Shown: piece after piece, positions 35,861 to 44,768 of the stretch
Layout: each line of letters begins with the position of its first letter
How positions within the stretch are numbered: position 1 is the first letter of the stretch
Source of the DNA: Glaciimonas sp.
GTDB taxonomy: Bacteria; Pseudomonadota; Gammaproteobacteria; Burkholderiales; Burkholderiaceae_D
Length of the DNA stretch: 64,000 nucleotides
Direction: 5' to 3'
Assembly: GCA_012927585.1 (NCBI GenBank)
Contig: JABBOY010000003.1
Span: 62,001-126,000 of the forward strand
The notes under the pieces: model-generated
What the model was told of the DNA's origin: nothing
What the model saw: the letters and a program-made list of their open reading frames with translations, nothing else
Databases searched by the model: none
Made by a program: the position numbers and the translations under genes

Positions 35861-36583
35861 ATGCAACTGAAGAACATTGAAATCGATTGTCAGTACCCCG
35901 CCAATAGAAGTTTTATTAATTTTAAGCACTCTATTGTCCAGTGCAGTATCTCAAAAAATAGCGTGGAATACAAAATGCTATTAAAAAGAGCCGGGACTCT
36001 TGCTAATGCGGTAAATCCTGCAGCGGCGAATGCTTCTGACTTTTGGCGCGATGATTCTCGTTTACTTCAAGATTCATTTGGTGGTGTGCTGGCAGAAGAA
36101 GGATGGATGCAATATTTAAACACCAAATTTTCTAATGTCGCGAGTCCTACACCTTTTACACAAGCAATGTCCCAGATCGACATTCGTCTTTTAAATGGCG
36201 AACTCGCTGAAGTGAGATCTTCGTTCCCTCGAAACGGCGTGAAATTTGGTATCTGTTCTGAGAAGGCTAATTTCAATAATATCGGCCCTTATTCGAATTC
36301 TGTGAAACCTGGGGAAATTCAAAAACACTTTTACTTAGGTGTCTTGTTTGACACACAGAAAGATATGTTATTAAGTGACGAGCAAGTCGTGTTTTCACTT
36401 GTTGGCGGGTCGACATGGAAAATGATGGTTGAAGTAGGGCGCGACGTTGATCTCGTTCCAGACGGTGGAGTGACAAAAAATAAAAGTACTTACAGGGTGA
36501 TTAAATTCAAAGACGCTTTGGACGCACTGGGTGTTATCGATACTATTGAATCCAGTGGGTATGTCCGAACGCAGAATCCGTAA
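35861..36583 (+). CDS. Unrecognised protein between mod and res; possible nuclease-like fold
   Basis: A 240-aa protein I do not recognise. It is not membrane bound and has no signal peptide. Its composition and DNA are AT-rich like the recognition region of mod. The visible pattern GVLAEEGWMQYL (Glu79/80), IDIRL (Asp107) and AEVRSSF (Glu117, Arg119) has the spacing of a PD-(D/E)XK nuclease core, with Arg in place of the usual Lys. This is only a pattern reading. It lies 42 bases after mod and 15 before res on the same strand, where canonical type III systems have nothing. It could be an extra nuclease, a modulator of Res, or cargo. Confidence 0.6.
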   Translation: MQLKNIEIDCQYPANRSFINFKHSIVQCSISKNSVEYKMLLKRAGTLANAVNPAAANASDFWRDDSRLLQDSFGGVLAEEGWMQYLNTKFSNVASPTPFTQAMSQIDIRLLNGELAEVRSSFPRNGVKFGICSEKANFNNIGPYSNSVKPGEIQKHFYLGVLFDTQKDMLLSDEQVVFSLVGGSTWKMMVEVGRDVDLVPDGGVTKNKSTYRVIKFKDALDALGVIDTIESSGYVRTQNP

Positions 36584-36598
36584 AAAAGGTACATATCC

Positions 36599-39500
36599 AT
36601 GAAACTGCATTTTGAGCCAAATCTTGACTATCAGCACGCAGCCATCGAGGCGGTGTGCGGTCTCTTCCGCGGGCAGGATATCTGCCGCACCGAGTTCACT
36701 GTGACTCGGCAGACGGTAGCTGGTCAGCAGTCCTTGGGCTTCGCGCAAAGTGATCTTGGTATTGGAAATAGATTGACCCTGCTCGACGACGAACTACTAA
36801 AGAATTTGAATAGCATTCAGCTCCGTAATGGGCTATCGCAATCCGGCATGTTGGCCTCCGGTGACTTCACAGTCGAGATGGAGACAGGCACTGGAAAAAC
36901 CTATGTCTACCTACGCAGCATTTTCGAGCTGAACAAACGATATGGCTTCACCAAGTTCGTAATCGTCGTGCCCTCAGTAGCGATCAAAGAAGGCGTATAT
37001 AAGACGTTGCAAATCACTGAGGACCATTTCAAAGGGCTGTACGCGGGTGTGCCATTTGATTACTTCATTTACGATTCTTCTAAGTTGGGACCGGTGCGCA
37101 ACTTCGCTACCAGCGCGAACATCCAGATTATGGTGGTGACCGTTGGTGCCATTAACAAGAAGGATGTCAATAACCTTTATAAGGACAGCGAGAAGACCGG
37201 CGGTGAAAAACCTATCGATTTGATTAAAGCCACGCGTCCCATCGTTATCGTTGATGAACCACAAAGCGTGGACGGCGGCCTTTCGGGGGCGGGCAAGACA
37301 GCGCTGGATGCCATGAACCCGTTGTGTACGTTGCGCTACTCGGCAACGCATGCTGACAAGCATAACATGGTGTATCGGCTGGATGCGGTCGACGCTTACG
37401 AGCGCAAGCTGGTGAAGCAAATCGAAGTCGCATCTGCCACCGTGGAAGATGCATACAACAAGCCCTTTGTCCGCCTCGTGTGTGTCAACAACAAACGCGG
37501 AACGATTGCCGCAGTGGTTGAACTCGACGTCACTACTACTAATGGAGTGAAACGACAGGAAGTGACAGTCTGCGACGGTGATGACTTGGAGCAGACGACC
37601 AAGCGAGCCATTTACGCTGATTTCCGTGTCGGTGAAATCAATACCGCGAAAGGTGAAGAATTTCTGGAACTGCGCTATCCGGGTGGCGAGGTGTATTTAG
37701 CCGTGGGCCAGGCGCACGGCGATGTGGACGCGCTGGCCGTGCAGCGGGAAATGATTCGCCGCACCATCAAGGAACACTTGGACAAGGAAAAACGTCTGCG
37801 CCCCTTGGGTATCAAAGTGCTGTCGCTATTTTTCATCGATGCTGTGGACCGATATCGCCAATACGATGCCGACGGCAATGCTGTCAAGGGTGACTACGCC
37901 CGCATCTTTGAAGAAGAGTACCGGCGAGCAGCCAAGCTGCCTGCGTATCAAAGCCTGTTCGCGGAAGTGGATTTGGCGAGTGCCGCTGAAGAAGTCCACA
38001 ATGGCTACTTCTCGATCGACAAAAAGGGCGGCTGGTCGGATACCGCCGAAAACAACGCCGGTAACCGCGAAAACGCCGGACGAGCTTACAACCTAATCAT
38101 GAAGGAGAAGGAAAAGCTTTTGAGCTTCGAGACCCCGCTCAAATTTATATTTTCCCATTCAGCACTGAAGGAGGGTTGGGATAACCCAAATGTGTTTCAG
38201 ATCTGCGCCTTGCGTGAAATGGGAACTGAGCGCGAGCGCCGCCAGACCATCGGCCGCGGCCTGCGCCTATGCGTAAACCAAAATGGGGATCGTCTGCGCG
38301 GGTTTGAAGTCAACACTCTAACCGTCATCGCCACCGAAAACTACAAGCAGTTCGCTGAGAATTTGCAGAAGGAAATCGAGGCCGATACGGGTATTCAATT
38401 CGGCGTCGTGGAGCATCATCAGTTCGCCGCCATTGCAGTTACAGGTGCCGACGGGCAGGCTGCGGCTTTGGGTATGGATATGTCCAATACTCTATGGGAG
38501 CACCTAAAAGCGGCCGGTCACATTGATGCGAGGGGGAAAGTGCAGGATTCGCTCAAGCAGGTGCTCAAAGACGGAACGCTGGCCTTGCCTGCTCAATTTG
38601 AGCCACAGCGTGGCCAGATTGTGGAAGTGCTGCGCAAGGTGTCCAGTCGACTGGAAATAAAAAATGCGGATGAGCGAAAGCAGGTGTTCACGCGCCAAGC
38701 CGTGCTGCAAAGCGCGGAGTTCAAGGCGTTGTGGGATCGCATAAAGCACCAGACAACTTATCGCGTTGCGTTCGATAATGAGAAGCTGATAACAGATACT
38801 ATCGCCGCATTGCAGAAAGCTCCACCTATCGTCAAAACCCGTTTGCAATGGCGTAAGGCGGATATCGCGATTGGTAAGGCTGGTGTCGAAGCGACAGAAA
38901 AAGCCGGCGCGGCTACCGTCGTGCTGGATGAGGTGGACATCGAATTGCCTGATTTGCTCACTGACTTGCAGGATCGCACCCAACTGACCCGGCGCACCAT
39001 TACTCGCATTCTGACAGACAGTGGCCGGCTGGATGACTTTAAGCGCAACCCGCAACAGTTCATTGAGCTGGCCGGTGAGATCATCAATCGCTGCAAGCGC
39101 CTGGCTTTGGTGGATGGCATCAAGTATGAGCGCATTGGCGATGAGCACTACTACGTGCAGGAGCTATTCGAGCAGAATGAGCTATCCGGTTATTTGCAAA
39201 ACATGCTGATGGATACCAAAAAATCTGTTTATGAGCATGTGGTGTACGACTCCAATACCGAGCGCGACTTTGCTGATGCGCTGGAAAAAAATGACGCAGT
39301 CAAGGTGTACGCCAAATTGCCGGGCTGGTTTAAAGTGCCCACCCCGCTCGGCAGTTACAACCCGGACTGGGCTGTGCTGGTCGAGCAAGATGGCGATGAG
39401 CGCCTGTATTTCGTAGTCGAAACGAAAAGTAGTCTTTTCACCGACGATTTACGCGACAAGGAAAGTGCCAAGATCGAATGTGGCAAGGCACATTTCAAAG

Positions 39501-39637
39501 CGCTGGCGGTTGGGGATTCGCCGGCCCAATACGTCGTGGCGCGTTCGATCGATGATGTATTGACGAGAGCGATGAAGACACGTGGATTCAGATACGAAGT
39601 GCAACCGGCCACCCGGTTGAAGGGCCAGATGCGATAG
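36599..39637 (+). CDS. Type III restriction subunit (Res), helicase plus PD-(D/E)XK nuclease
   Basis: ATP-dependent restriction subunit (1012 aa). The SF2 helicase core has Walker A METGTGKTYV near 92-101, DEPQ near 217 in place of DEAD, RYSATH near 243, and the C-terminal helicase motif RRQTIGRGLRL near 553. The C-terminal nuclease reads NPDWAVL near 921 and VVETKSS near 940, a full PD-(D/E)XK signature. Together with Mod it should cut unmodified DNA. It ends the operon; the tail of an AraC-type gene follows directly. Confidence 0.92.
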   Translation: MKLHFEPNLDYQHAAIEAVCGLFRGQDICRTEFTVTRQTVAGQQSLGFAQSDLGIGNRLTLLDDELLKNLNSIQLRNGLSQSGMLASGDFTVEMETGTGKTYVYLRSIFELNKRYGFTKFVIVVPSVAIKEGVYKTLQITEDHFKGLYAGVPFDYFIYDSSKLGPVRNFATSANIQIMVVTVGAINKKDVNNLYKDSEKTGGEKPIDLIKATRPIVIVDEPQSVDGGLSGAGKTALDAMNPLCTLRYSATHADKHNMVYRLDAVDAYERKLVKQIEVASATVEDAYNKPFVRLVCVNNKRGTIAAVVELDVTTTNGVKRQEVTVCDGDDLEQTTKRAIYADFRVGEINTAKGEEFLELRYPGGEVYLAVGQAHGDVDALAVQREMIRRTIKEHLDKEKRLRPLGIKVLSLFFIDAVDRYRQYDADGNAVKGDYARIFEEEYRRAAKLPAYQSLFAEVDLASAAEEVHNGYFSIDKKGGWSDTAENNAGNRENAGRAYNLIMKEKEKLLSFETPLKFIFSHSALKEGWDNPNVFQICALREMGTERERRQTIGRGLRLCVNQNGDRLRGFEVNTLTVIATENYKQFAENLQKEIEADTGIQFGVVEHHQFAAIAVTGADGQAAALGMDMSNTLWEHLKAAGHIDARGKVQDSLKQVLKDGTLALPAQFEPQRGQIVEVLRKVSSRLEIKNADERKQVFTRQAVLQSAEFKALWDRIKHQTTYRVAFDNEKLITDTIAALQKAPPIVKTRLQWRKADIAIGKAGVEATEKAGAATVVLDEVDIELPDLLTDLQDRTQLTRRTITRILTDSGRLDDFKRNPQQFIELAGEIINRCKRLALVDGIKYERIGDEHYYVQELFEQNELSGYLQNMLMDTKKSVYEHVVYDSNTERDFADALEKNDAVKVYAKLPGWFKVPTPLGSYNPDWAVLVEQDGDERLYFVVETKSSLFTDDLRDKESAKIECGKAHFKALAVGDSPAQYVVARSIDDVLTRAMKTRGFRYEVQPATRLKGQMR

Positions 39638-39796
39638 CGCCAGCGCATTGTGACCCGGGCCTTTGTCCGAAAGTTGGGTTACTCTCCTGCCGAATGGCGC
39701 AAGGCGCAACAGGAAATGGGTCGATCATCGCAAGCTGAAACGCCGGGACATTCAAATGAGACGCACGGTTCACTGCTGAAACTGGATGCCGATTAG
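39638..39796 (+). pseudogene. C-terminal tail of an AraC-type regulator
   Basis: Fifty-two codons read on from the res stop in the same frame. RAFVRKLGYSPAEWRKAQ resembles the second helix-turn-helix of AraC-family regulators (usually xxxFxRxFGxxPxxWR). No start or upstream part remains. It probably marks where the defence island joined older chromosome. Confidence 0.5.
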
Positions 39797-39874
39797 GATT
39801 AAGCATCGCACACCGAAACCGTGAGAAACCTCTTCCGGTCAACAGTTTGTGCGGGCTTTTCAGGAGAAACAATC

Positions 39875-40444
39875 ATGTCTGACGCCACCATCATTCATAA
39901 TATCGCCCCGGTCGACCATGCCAGCGCAACCGGCACCCAAAAAGAAGTTCTCGACCTGGCGCTCAAGCAGATCGGTTTTATCCCCAACATGTACGCCAAC
40001 ATGGCCAATGCGCCGGGCATGCTCAGCACCTATCTGCACGGCTACGATTTGTTTCGCAAAGAATCCGGCTTCAGCTCCGCCGAGCAGGAAGTGGTGTTTC
40101 TTGTCGTCAGTCAATACAACGGCTGCAATTACTGCACGGCAGCGCATAGCATGCTTGCCGACAAGATGTCGGGGGTGCCGAAAGACGTCTTGCAGGCAAT
40201 TCGCACGCGGCAGCCGATTCCAGACGCAAAACTGGCAGCCCTGGCTGCAATGGCGGTAGAAATGGTCGCCAAACATGGACAGCCGAACCATGCGATAGTC
40301 AAGGCTTTCCTGGACGCCGGATACCAGGAACGCGACCTGCTCTACATCGTGCTAGCCGCAGCGGTCAAAGTTCTGAGCAACTACAGTAACCAGGCTTTCG
40401 GCACCTCGGTTGACGAAAAATTCGCAGACTACAAAGTTGACTGA
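39875..40444 (+). CDS. Carboxymuconolactone decarboxylase/AhpD-like protein
   Basis: AhpD-fold protein (189 aa), probably an alkylhydroperoxidase-like disulfide reductase. The active-site motif is Cys84-x2-Cys87 with His91 (CNYCTAAH) and the preceding Glu residues at 70/72. Start ATG 39875 follows AGGAGA; an in-frame upstream start at 39821 lacks a ribosome site. It is the first gene after the defence island and points into the arsenic cluster, where such proteins are frequent, but no substrate can be assigned. Confidence 0.88.
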   Translation: MSDATIIHNIAPVDHASATGTQKEVLDLALKQIGFIPNMYANMANAPGMLSTYLHGYDLFRKESGFSSAEQEVVFLVVSQYNGCNYCTAAHSMLADKMSGVPKDVLQAIRTRQPIPDAKLAALAAMAVEMVAKHGQPNHAIVKAFLDAGYQERDLLYIVLAAAVKVLSNYSNQAFGTSVDEKFADYKVD

Positions 40445-40489
40445 TCGCGCAGCCAGTGATACCGATTTGTGTTCCAAAGGACCATGACC

Positions 40490-41185
40490 ATGAAGATCAA
40501 AGCACTCACCTTCGATACCGGCGGAACCATCCTGGACTGGCACAGCGGCATATTCAGCGCATTCCAGCGCATCGGTGAACGGCATCGGATTGCACTCGAC
40601 TGGCATGCAGTGACGAATGATTACCGGCGCCTGGCCATGAAAGGCATCGTCGGCCAGGTTCAGCCTGCGTTCAACATGGACGATGTGCATCGCACTGCGT
40701 TAGACGAGGTGCTGTCGAGGCACGGTCTGGATGCATTCACCGCGCAGGATCGCCGGCACATTTTTCATGCGTGGCACACGCTTTCGGCGTGGCCGGACTT
40801 TCCTGCTGCATTAGCACAGATCCGGGAAAAACTCCCTGCCATTTCATTCACCATGTTGCCGCTGGCATTGGTACTGCATGTCTCGCGGCAAAACAAGCTG
40901 GATTGGGATGCCGTCATTTCCTGCGAAATGATCGGCACCTACAAACCGCATGCCCAGGCCTACTTGAAGGTGGCCCAATGGCTAGATCTGGATCCGGCCG
41001 AGATTCTGATGGCGGCTTGCCACAATTTTGATTTGAATGCGGCCCGGGCTTGCGGCTTTAAAACCGCTTTTGTACGCCGCCCTGACGAGTGGGGACCGGA
41101 AGGGCCACCCGACCCGACGCCGCACCCCGATTGCGACATCGTGGTTGACGATTTTTACGCGCTGGCAGACAGATTGGCACACTGA
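40490..41185 (+). CDS. Haloacid dehalogenase-like hydrolase (type II)
   Basis: HAD-superfamily hydrolase (231 aa). The nucleophile motif is FDTGGTILDW at residues 7-16, with Asp8; the second Asp found in phosphatases is a Gly, as in type II 2-haloacid dehalogenases and relatives. The segment CEMIGTYKPHAQAYL supplies the motif III lysine, and the C-terminal DCDIVVDDFYAL fits the acidic motif IV region. ATG 40490 is at a good distance from AAAGG; ATG 40484 is too close. It may act in detoxification, but the substrate is unknown. Confidence 0.82.
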   Translation: MKIKALTFDTGGTILDWHSGIFSAFQRIGERHRIALDWHAVTNDYRRLAMKGIVGQVQPAFNMDDVHRTALDEVLSRHGLDAFTAQDRRHIFHAWHTLSAWPDFPAALAQIREKLPAISFTMLPLALVLHVSRQNKLDWDAVISCEMIGTYKPHAQAYLKVAQWLDLDPAEILMAACHNFDLNAARACGFKTAFVRRPDEWGPEGPPDPTPHPDCDIVVDDFYALADRLAH

Positions 41186-41611
41186 AGTTGAAGCCGGCAG
41201 CAATGCTTGGCTTGATGATCTGGAAGTAGGGCGAGACATCGAAGTCACGCGGCGCGAACAGGCTGTGGTGGCGTACCCGCAAAATTTCCTCGATACAGGC
41301 AGGGCAATCCGATTCGAGCAATCCCATCGGGCGGCAAACGCGGGCATGCAAACCGGTAAATTCGTCGATGCCAACGCTGCACACTCCGGCTGCCATGTCG
41401 GCTGGGTTAGATGCTTGATTGCGGTACTGATCCGGCGATTTAACCAACAGTCGAGGCTGGTTGCGGATTTCTTACACGAGGCAGAGGCGTGATAAGTTAT
41501 GACAAAACGCAAGGGATGTGTAAGAACTCGCCAAGCTGTTTCGACTAGGTATGCAATTGCAGCTACCAAGTCATGCTTGGACAGCCATCATAACAACCAT
41601 CAAGGACCGAT
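41186..41611. other. Gap between the HAD gene and arsS, no recognised gene
   Basis: In this 426-bp stretch both strands keep an open frame of about 100 codons (minus strand 41447-41190, reading ...GIDEFTGLHARVCRP..., and a plus-strand frame). Codon use looks gene-like on both, and I recognise neither. A decayed gene is possible. The last 90 bases are AT-richer and may hold the arsS promoter. Confidence 0.35.
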
Positions 41612-42583
41612 ATGCACGCCACCCTGCCATTGCTTCAGTCAACCGAATTTCCGCACCTGAGTCGCCACCAGCTCACCACTTTGCAGGTCAATCTCGGCTA
41701 CCGCTGCAACCAGACCTGCGTGCATTGCCACGTCAATGCCGGGCCCAACCGCACCGAGATGATGGATGACGACAACTTGGCCCTGATTCCTTCGGTACTC
41801 ACAGCGCGCGGCATCGGCACGCTGGACCTGACCGGCGGCGCACCGGAACTGCACCAGGGCTTCAGGCCACTGGTGCAGGCGGCAAGTGCCTTGGGAGTGA
41901 AAGTAATCGACCGTTGCAACCTGACCATCCTGTTCGAACCGGATCAGGAGGATCTGGCTGAATTTCTGGCCGAGCACCGAGTTGACGTGGTCGCCTCGCT
42001 GCCCTGTTACTCACTGGCGAACGTGGACCGGCAGCGTGGCGAAGGCGTGTTCGACAAAAGCATCGCAGCGCTGCAACAACTCAATGCGCTGGGTTATGGC
42101 CGTGCAGGTTCCGATTTGACGCTCAATCTGGTCTACAACCCGCAGGGCGCGGTGTTGCCGCCGGAGCAGACCAAGCTGCAGGCGGATTACAAGCGCGAGC
42201 TGTTCGCGCACTTCGGCATCGTATTCAATGAACTTTTCACGCTGGCCAACATGCCGATACAGCGCTTTGGCTCAATGCTGATTTCCAACGGACAGTTCAA
42301 CGATTACATGCGTTTGCTGAAAGAAAACTTCGCCAGCGCCAACCTGGCTGGCGTGATGTGCCGCAACCTCGTCAGCGTCGATTGGCAAGGCTTTCTGTAC
42401 GACTGCGACTTCAATCAGCAGTTGGGACTGGCCTTGCCCGCTGCGCGCATCGGCCAGGGACGCCCGCATCTGCGTGATCTGCTCACAGAGGACCCTGTGG
42501 GGAGGCCGATCCGGGTTGCCGACCATTGCTATGGCTGTACTGCCGGACAGGGCAGCAGTTGTGGCGGCGCGCTGCACGCGTGA
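41612..42583 (+). CDS. arsS: Arsenosugar biosynthesis radical SAM protein ArsS
   Basis: Radical SAM enzyme (323 aa) proposed to add an adenosyl group to dimethylated arsenic on the way to arsenosugars. The [4Fe-4S]-SAM motif is Cys32-x3-Cys36-x2-Cys39 (RCNQTCVHC); LDLTGGAPEL supplies the GGE-like SAM-binding strand; the C-terminal cysteine-rich tail (CYGCTAGQGSSCGG) and the QRFG and CDFNQQLG segments are typical of the family. Start ATG 41612 follows AAGGA. It is followed within ten bases by the membrane oxidoreductase gene, so an operon is likely. Confidence 0.93.
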   Translation: MHATLPLLQSTEFPHLSRHQLTTLQVNLGYRCNQTCVHCHVNAGPNRTEMMDDDNLALIPSVLTARGIGTLDLTGGAPELHQGFRPLVQAASALGVKVIDRCNLTILFEPDQEDLAEFLAEHRVDVVASLPCYSLANVDRQRGEGVFDKSIAALQQLNALGYGRAGSDLTLNLVYNPQGAVLPPEQTKLQADYKRELFAHFGIVFNELFTLANMPIQRFGSMLISNGQFNDYMRLLKENFASANLAGVMCRNLVSVDWQGFLYDCDFNQQLGLALPAARIGQGRPHLRDLLTEDPVGRPIRVADHCYGCTAGQGSSCGGALHA

Positions 42584-42592
42584 ACCGGAACC

Positions 42593-44764
42593 ATGAAAAA
42601 AATAACAATTGTGGTGGTCGCGGCATCCCTGGTGCTGATTTTCTTTGCGCTGGATCTGAACCGTTTTCTGACCCTCGATGGTCTCAAGGCAAGTCAGGGG
42701 CAATTCCAGGCATGGCGGGCGGCCTCGCCGATGTTGGTCGGGTTCGTCTTCTTCGTGTTCTATGTGACGGTTGCGGCGCTTTCCCTGCCGGGCGCTGCGG
42801 TAATGACGCTCGCAGCAGGCGCCTTGTTTGGCCTGCTGGCAGGCACGGTGATCGTTTCGTTCGCTGCCAGCATCGGTGCCACGCTGGCTTTTCTGGCCTC
42901 CCGTTATCTGTTGCGCGATGCGATCCAAAACCGTTTCGGGGACCGGCTAAAAGCCATTAACGATGGCATGGCGCGTGACGGCGCGTTCTACCTGTTCACG
43001 CTGCGCCTGGTGCCGCTGTTTCCATTTTTTCTCATCAATCTCTTGATGGGGCTAACAAAAATTCGTATCAGAAGCTATTATTGGGTCAGTCAGGTAGGCA
43101 TGCTGGCCGGCACGCTGGCGTATGTGAATGCCGGCACCCAGCTGGCGCAATTGCAGAGCCTGTCCGGCATTGTTTCGCCAGGGTTGTTGATATCGTTCGC
43201 ACTGCTGGGGGTATTCCCGATGCTATCCAAATGGTTCTTGAAGCTGTTGCAACGTCGTCGCGTGTATGCCAAATGGCAGCGCCCGAAAAAATTCGACCGC
43301 AATCTGATCGTGATCGGTGCCGGCGCGGCTGGTTTGGTTTCCGCCTACATCGGCGCCACCGTGCGCGCCAAGGTGACTCTGATCGAAGCGCACAAAATGG
43401 GCGGCGACTGCCTGAACTACGGCTGCGTACCGAGCAAGGCGCTGATCAAGTCGGCCCGCATCGCCCATCAGATGCGCCATGGCGAGCACTACGGACTGGC
43501 AGCGGTGGTGCCGGAATTCAGTTTCCGCAAGATCATGGCACGGGTACACGAAATTATCCGAACCATCGCACCGCACGACAGCGTGGAGCGCTACACCAAA
43601 TTAGGTGTGGAAGTGCTACAGGGCTACGCCCGCATTGTCGATCCCTGGACGGTGGAAGTGACATTGAATAATGGCGGCGACAACCATATTGCACGCCTGA
43701 CCACCCGCAGCATCGTCATCGCCACCGGCGCCAAACCGATCGTGCCGCTGTTGCCCGGTCTGGACGATGTCGGCTATGTCACCAGCGACACGCTATGGGA
43801 CGAATTTGCCAAGCTGGATGCGCCGCCGGCCCGTCTGGTGGTGCTGGGCGGCGGGCCGATCGGCTGCGAGCTGGCGCAAAGTTTTGCGCGCCTGGGTTCG
43901 CAAGTTACGCAAGTTGAAATGGCGCCGCGCATCATGATGCGCGAAGACCAGGAACTCTCCGAACTGGCACGCAATGCACTCACGCGCGACGGCGTGGACG
44001 TTCTGACTAATCACAAAGCCCTGCGCTGCGAACGTGAATCTGTGGATGGCCGCGAGAGCAAATTCATCGTCCTCGAACACGACGGGGCCGAACTGCGCAT
44101 CGAGTTCGACGCGCTGTTATGCGCGGTGGGACGGGTGGCGCGGCTCTCCGGCTACGGGCTGGAACAACTGGGGATTGAAACCCAGCGCACGGTACTGACC
44201 AACGATTATCTGGAAACGCTGTATCCCAACATCTTCGCCGCCGGCGACGTGGCCGGCCCTTATCAGTTCACCCATACCGCCGCGCATCAGGCCTGGTATG
44301 CGACGGTCAATGCGCTGTTCGGCGATTTCAAGAAATTCAAGGTGGATTATTCGGTGATCCCCTGGGCCACCTTCATTGCGCCGGAAGTGGCTCGCGTGGG
44401 GATCAACGAACAAGAAGCCAGAGAGAAACATGTGGCTTATGAGGTCACACAATATGATCTCGACGGTCTGGACCGCGCCACTACCGATGGCGCCGCGTAT
44501 GGCTTCGTCAAAGTGTTGACGGTGCCTGGCAAGGATCGCATTCTGGGCGTGACCATCGTCGGCGAGCATGCGGCTGAGCTGCTGGCTGAATTCGTGTTGG
44601 CGATGAAACACGGTTTGGGTTTGGGCAAAATTCTCGGCACGATTCACACTTATCCAACTTTGTCCGAAGCCAACAAATACGTCGCAGGCGAATGGAAACG
44701 CAGCCATGTGCCGCAGTGGATATTCGCATGGCTGGAGCGCTATCACGCCTGGATGCGGGGGTAA
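42593..44764 (+). CDS. TVP38/TMEM64 membrane domain fused to a mercuric-reductase-like FAD oxidoreductase
   Basis: Two-part protein (723 aa). Residues 1-230 form a VTT/TVP38 membrane domain with about five helices (EVGxxLG-type loop replaced by ASRYLLRDAIQNRFG). Residues 238-723 form a pyridine-nucleotide-disulfide oxidoreductase with the FAD motif IVIGAGAAGLVSA and redox pair CLNYGC near 272-277. The C-terminal vicinal Cys pair of MerA is absent; the protein ends WLERYHAWMRG. The fusion would place a thiol-dependent flavoenzyme at the membrane. It lies between arsS and two arsenosugar-family glycosyltransferases, but the true substrate is unknown. Confidence 0.88.
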   Translation: MKKITIVVVAASLVLIFFALDLNRFLTLDGLKASQGQFQAWRAASPMLVGFVFFVFYVTVAALSLPGAAVMTLAAGALFGLLAGTVIVSFAASIGATLAFLASRYLLRDAIQNRFGDRLKAINDGMARDGAFYLFTLRLVPLFPFFLINLLMGLTKIRIRSYYWVSQVGMLAGTLAYVNAGTQLAQLQSLSGIVSPGLLISFALLGVFPMLSKWFLKLLQRRRVYAKWQRPKKFDRNLIVIGAGAAGLVSAYIGATVRAKVTLIEAHKMGGDCLNYGCVPSKALIKSARIAHQMRHGEHYGLAAVVPEFSFRKIMARVHEIIRTIAPHDSVERYTKLGVEVLQGYARIVDPWTVEVTLNNGGDNHIARLTTRSIVIATGAKPIVPLLPGLDDVGYVTSDTLWDEFAKLDAPPARLVVLGGGPIGCELAQSFARLGSQVTQVEMAPRIMMREDQELSELARNALTRDGVDVLTNHKALRCERESVDGRESKFIVLEHDGAELRIEFDALLCAVGRVARLSGYGLEQLGIETQRTVLTNDYLETLYPNIFAAGDVAGPYQFTHTAAHQAWYATVNALFGDFKKFKVDYSVIPWATFIAPEVARVGINEQEAREKHVAYEVTQYDLDGLDRATTDGAAYGFVKVLTVPGKDRILGVTIVGEHAAELLAEFVLAMKHGLGLGKILGTIHTYPTLSEANKYVAGEWKRSHVPQWIFAWLERYHAWMRG

Positions 44765-44768
44765 AGCC

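Noticed and set aside
41058..41447. Minus-strand frame before arsS as a regulator gene
   Set aside because: No DNA-binding motif, it runs into the HAD gene in antisense, and it has no ribosome site; left as unassigned sequence.
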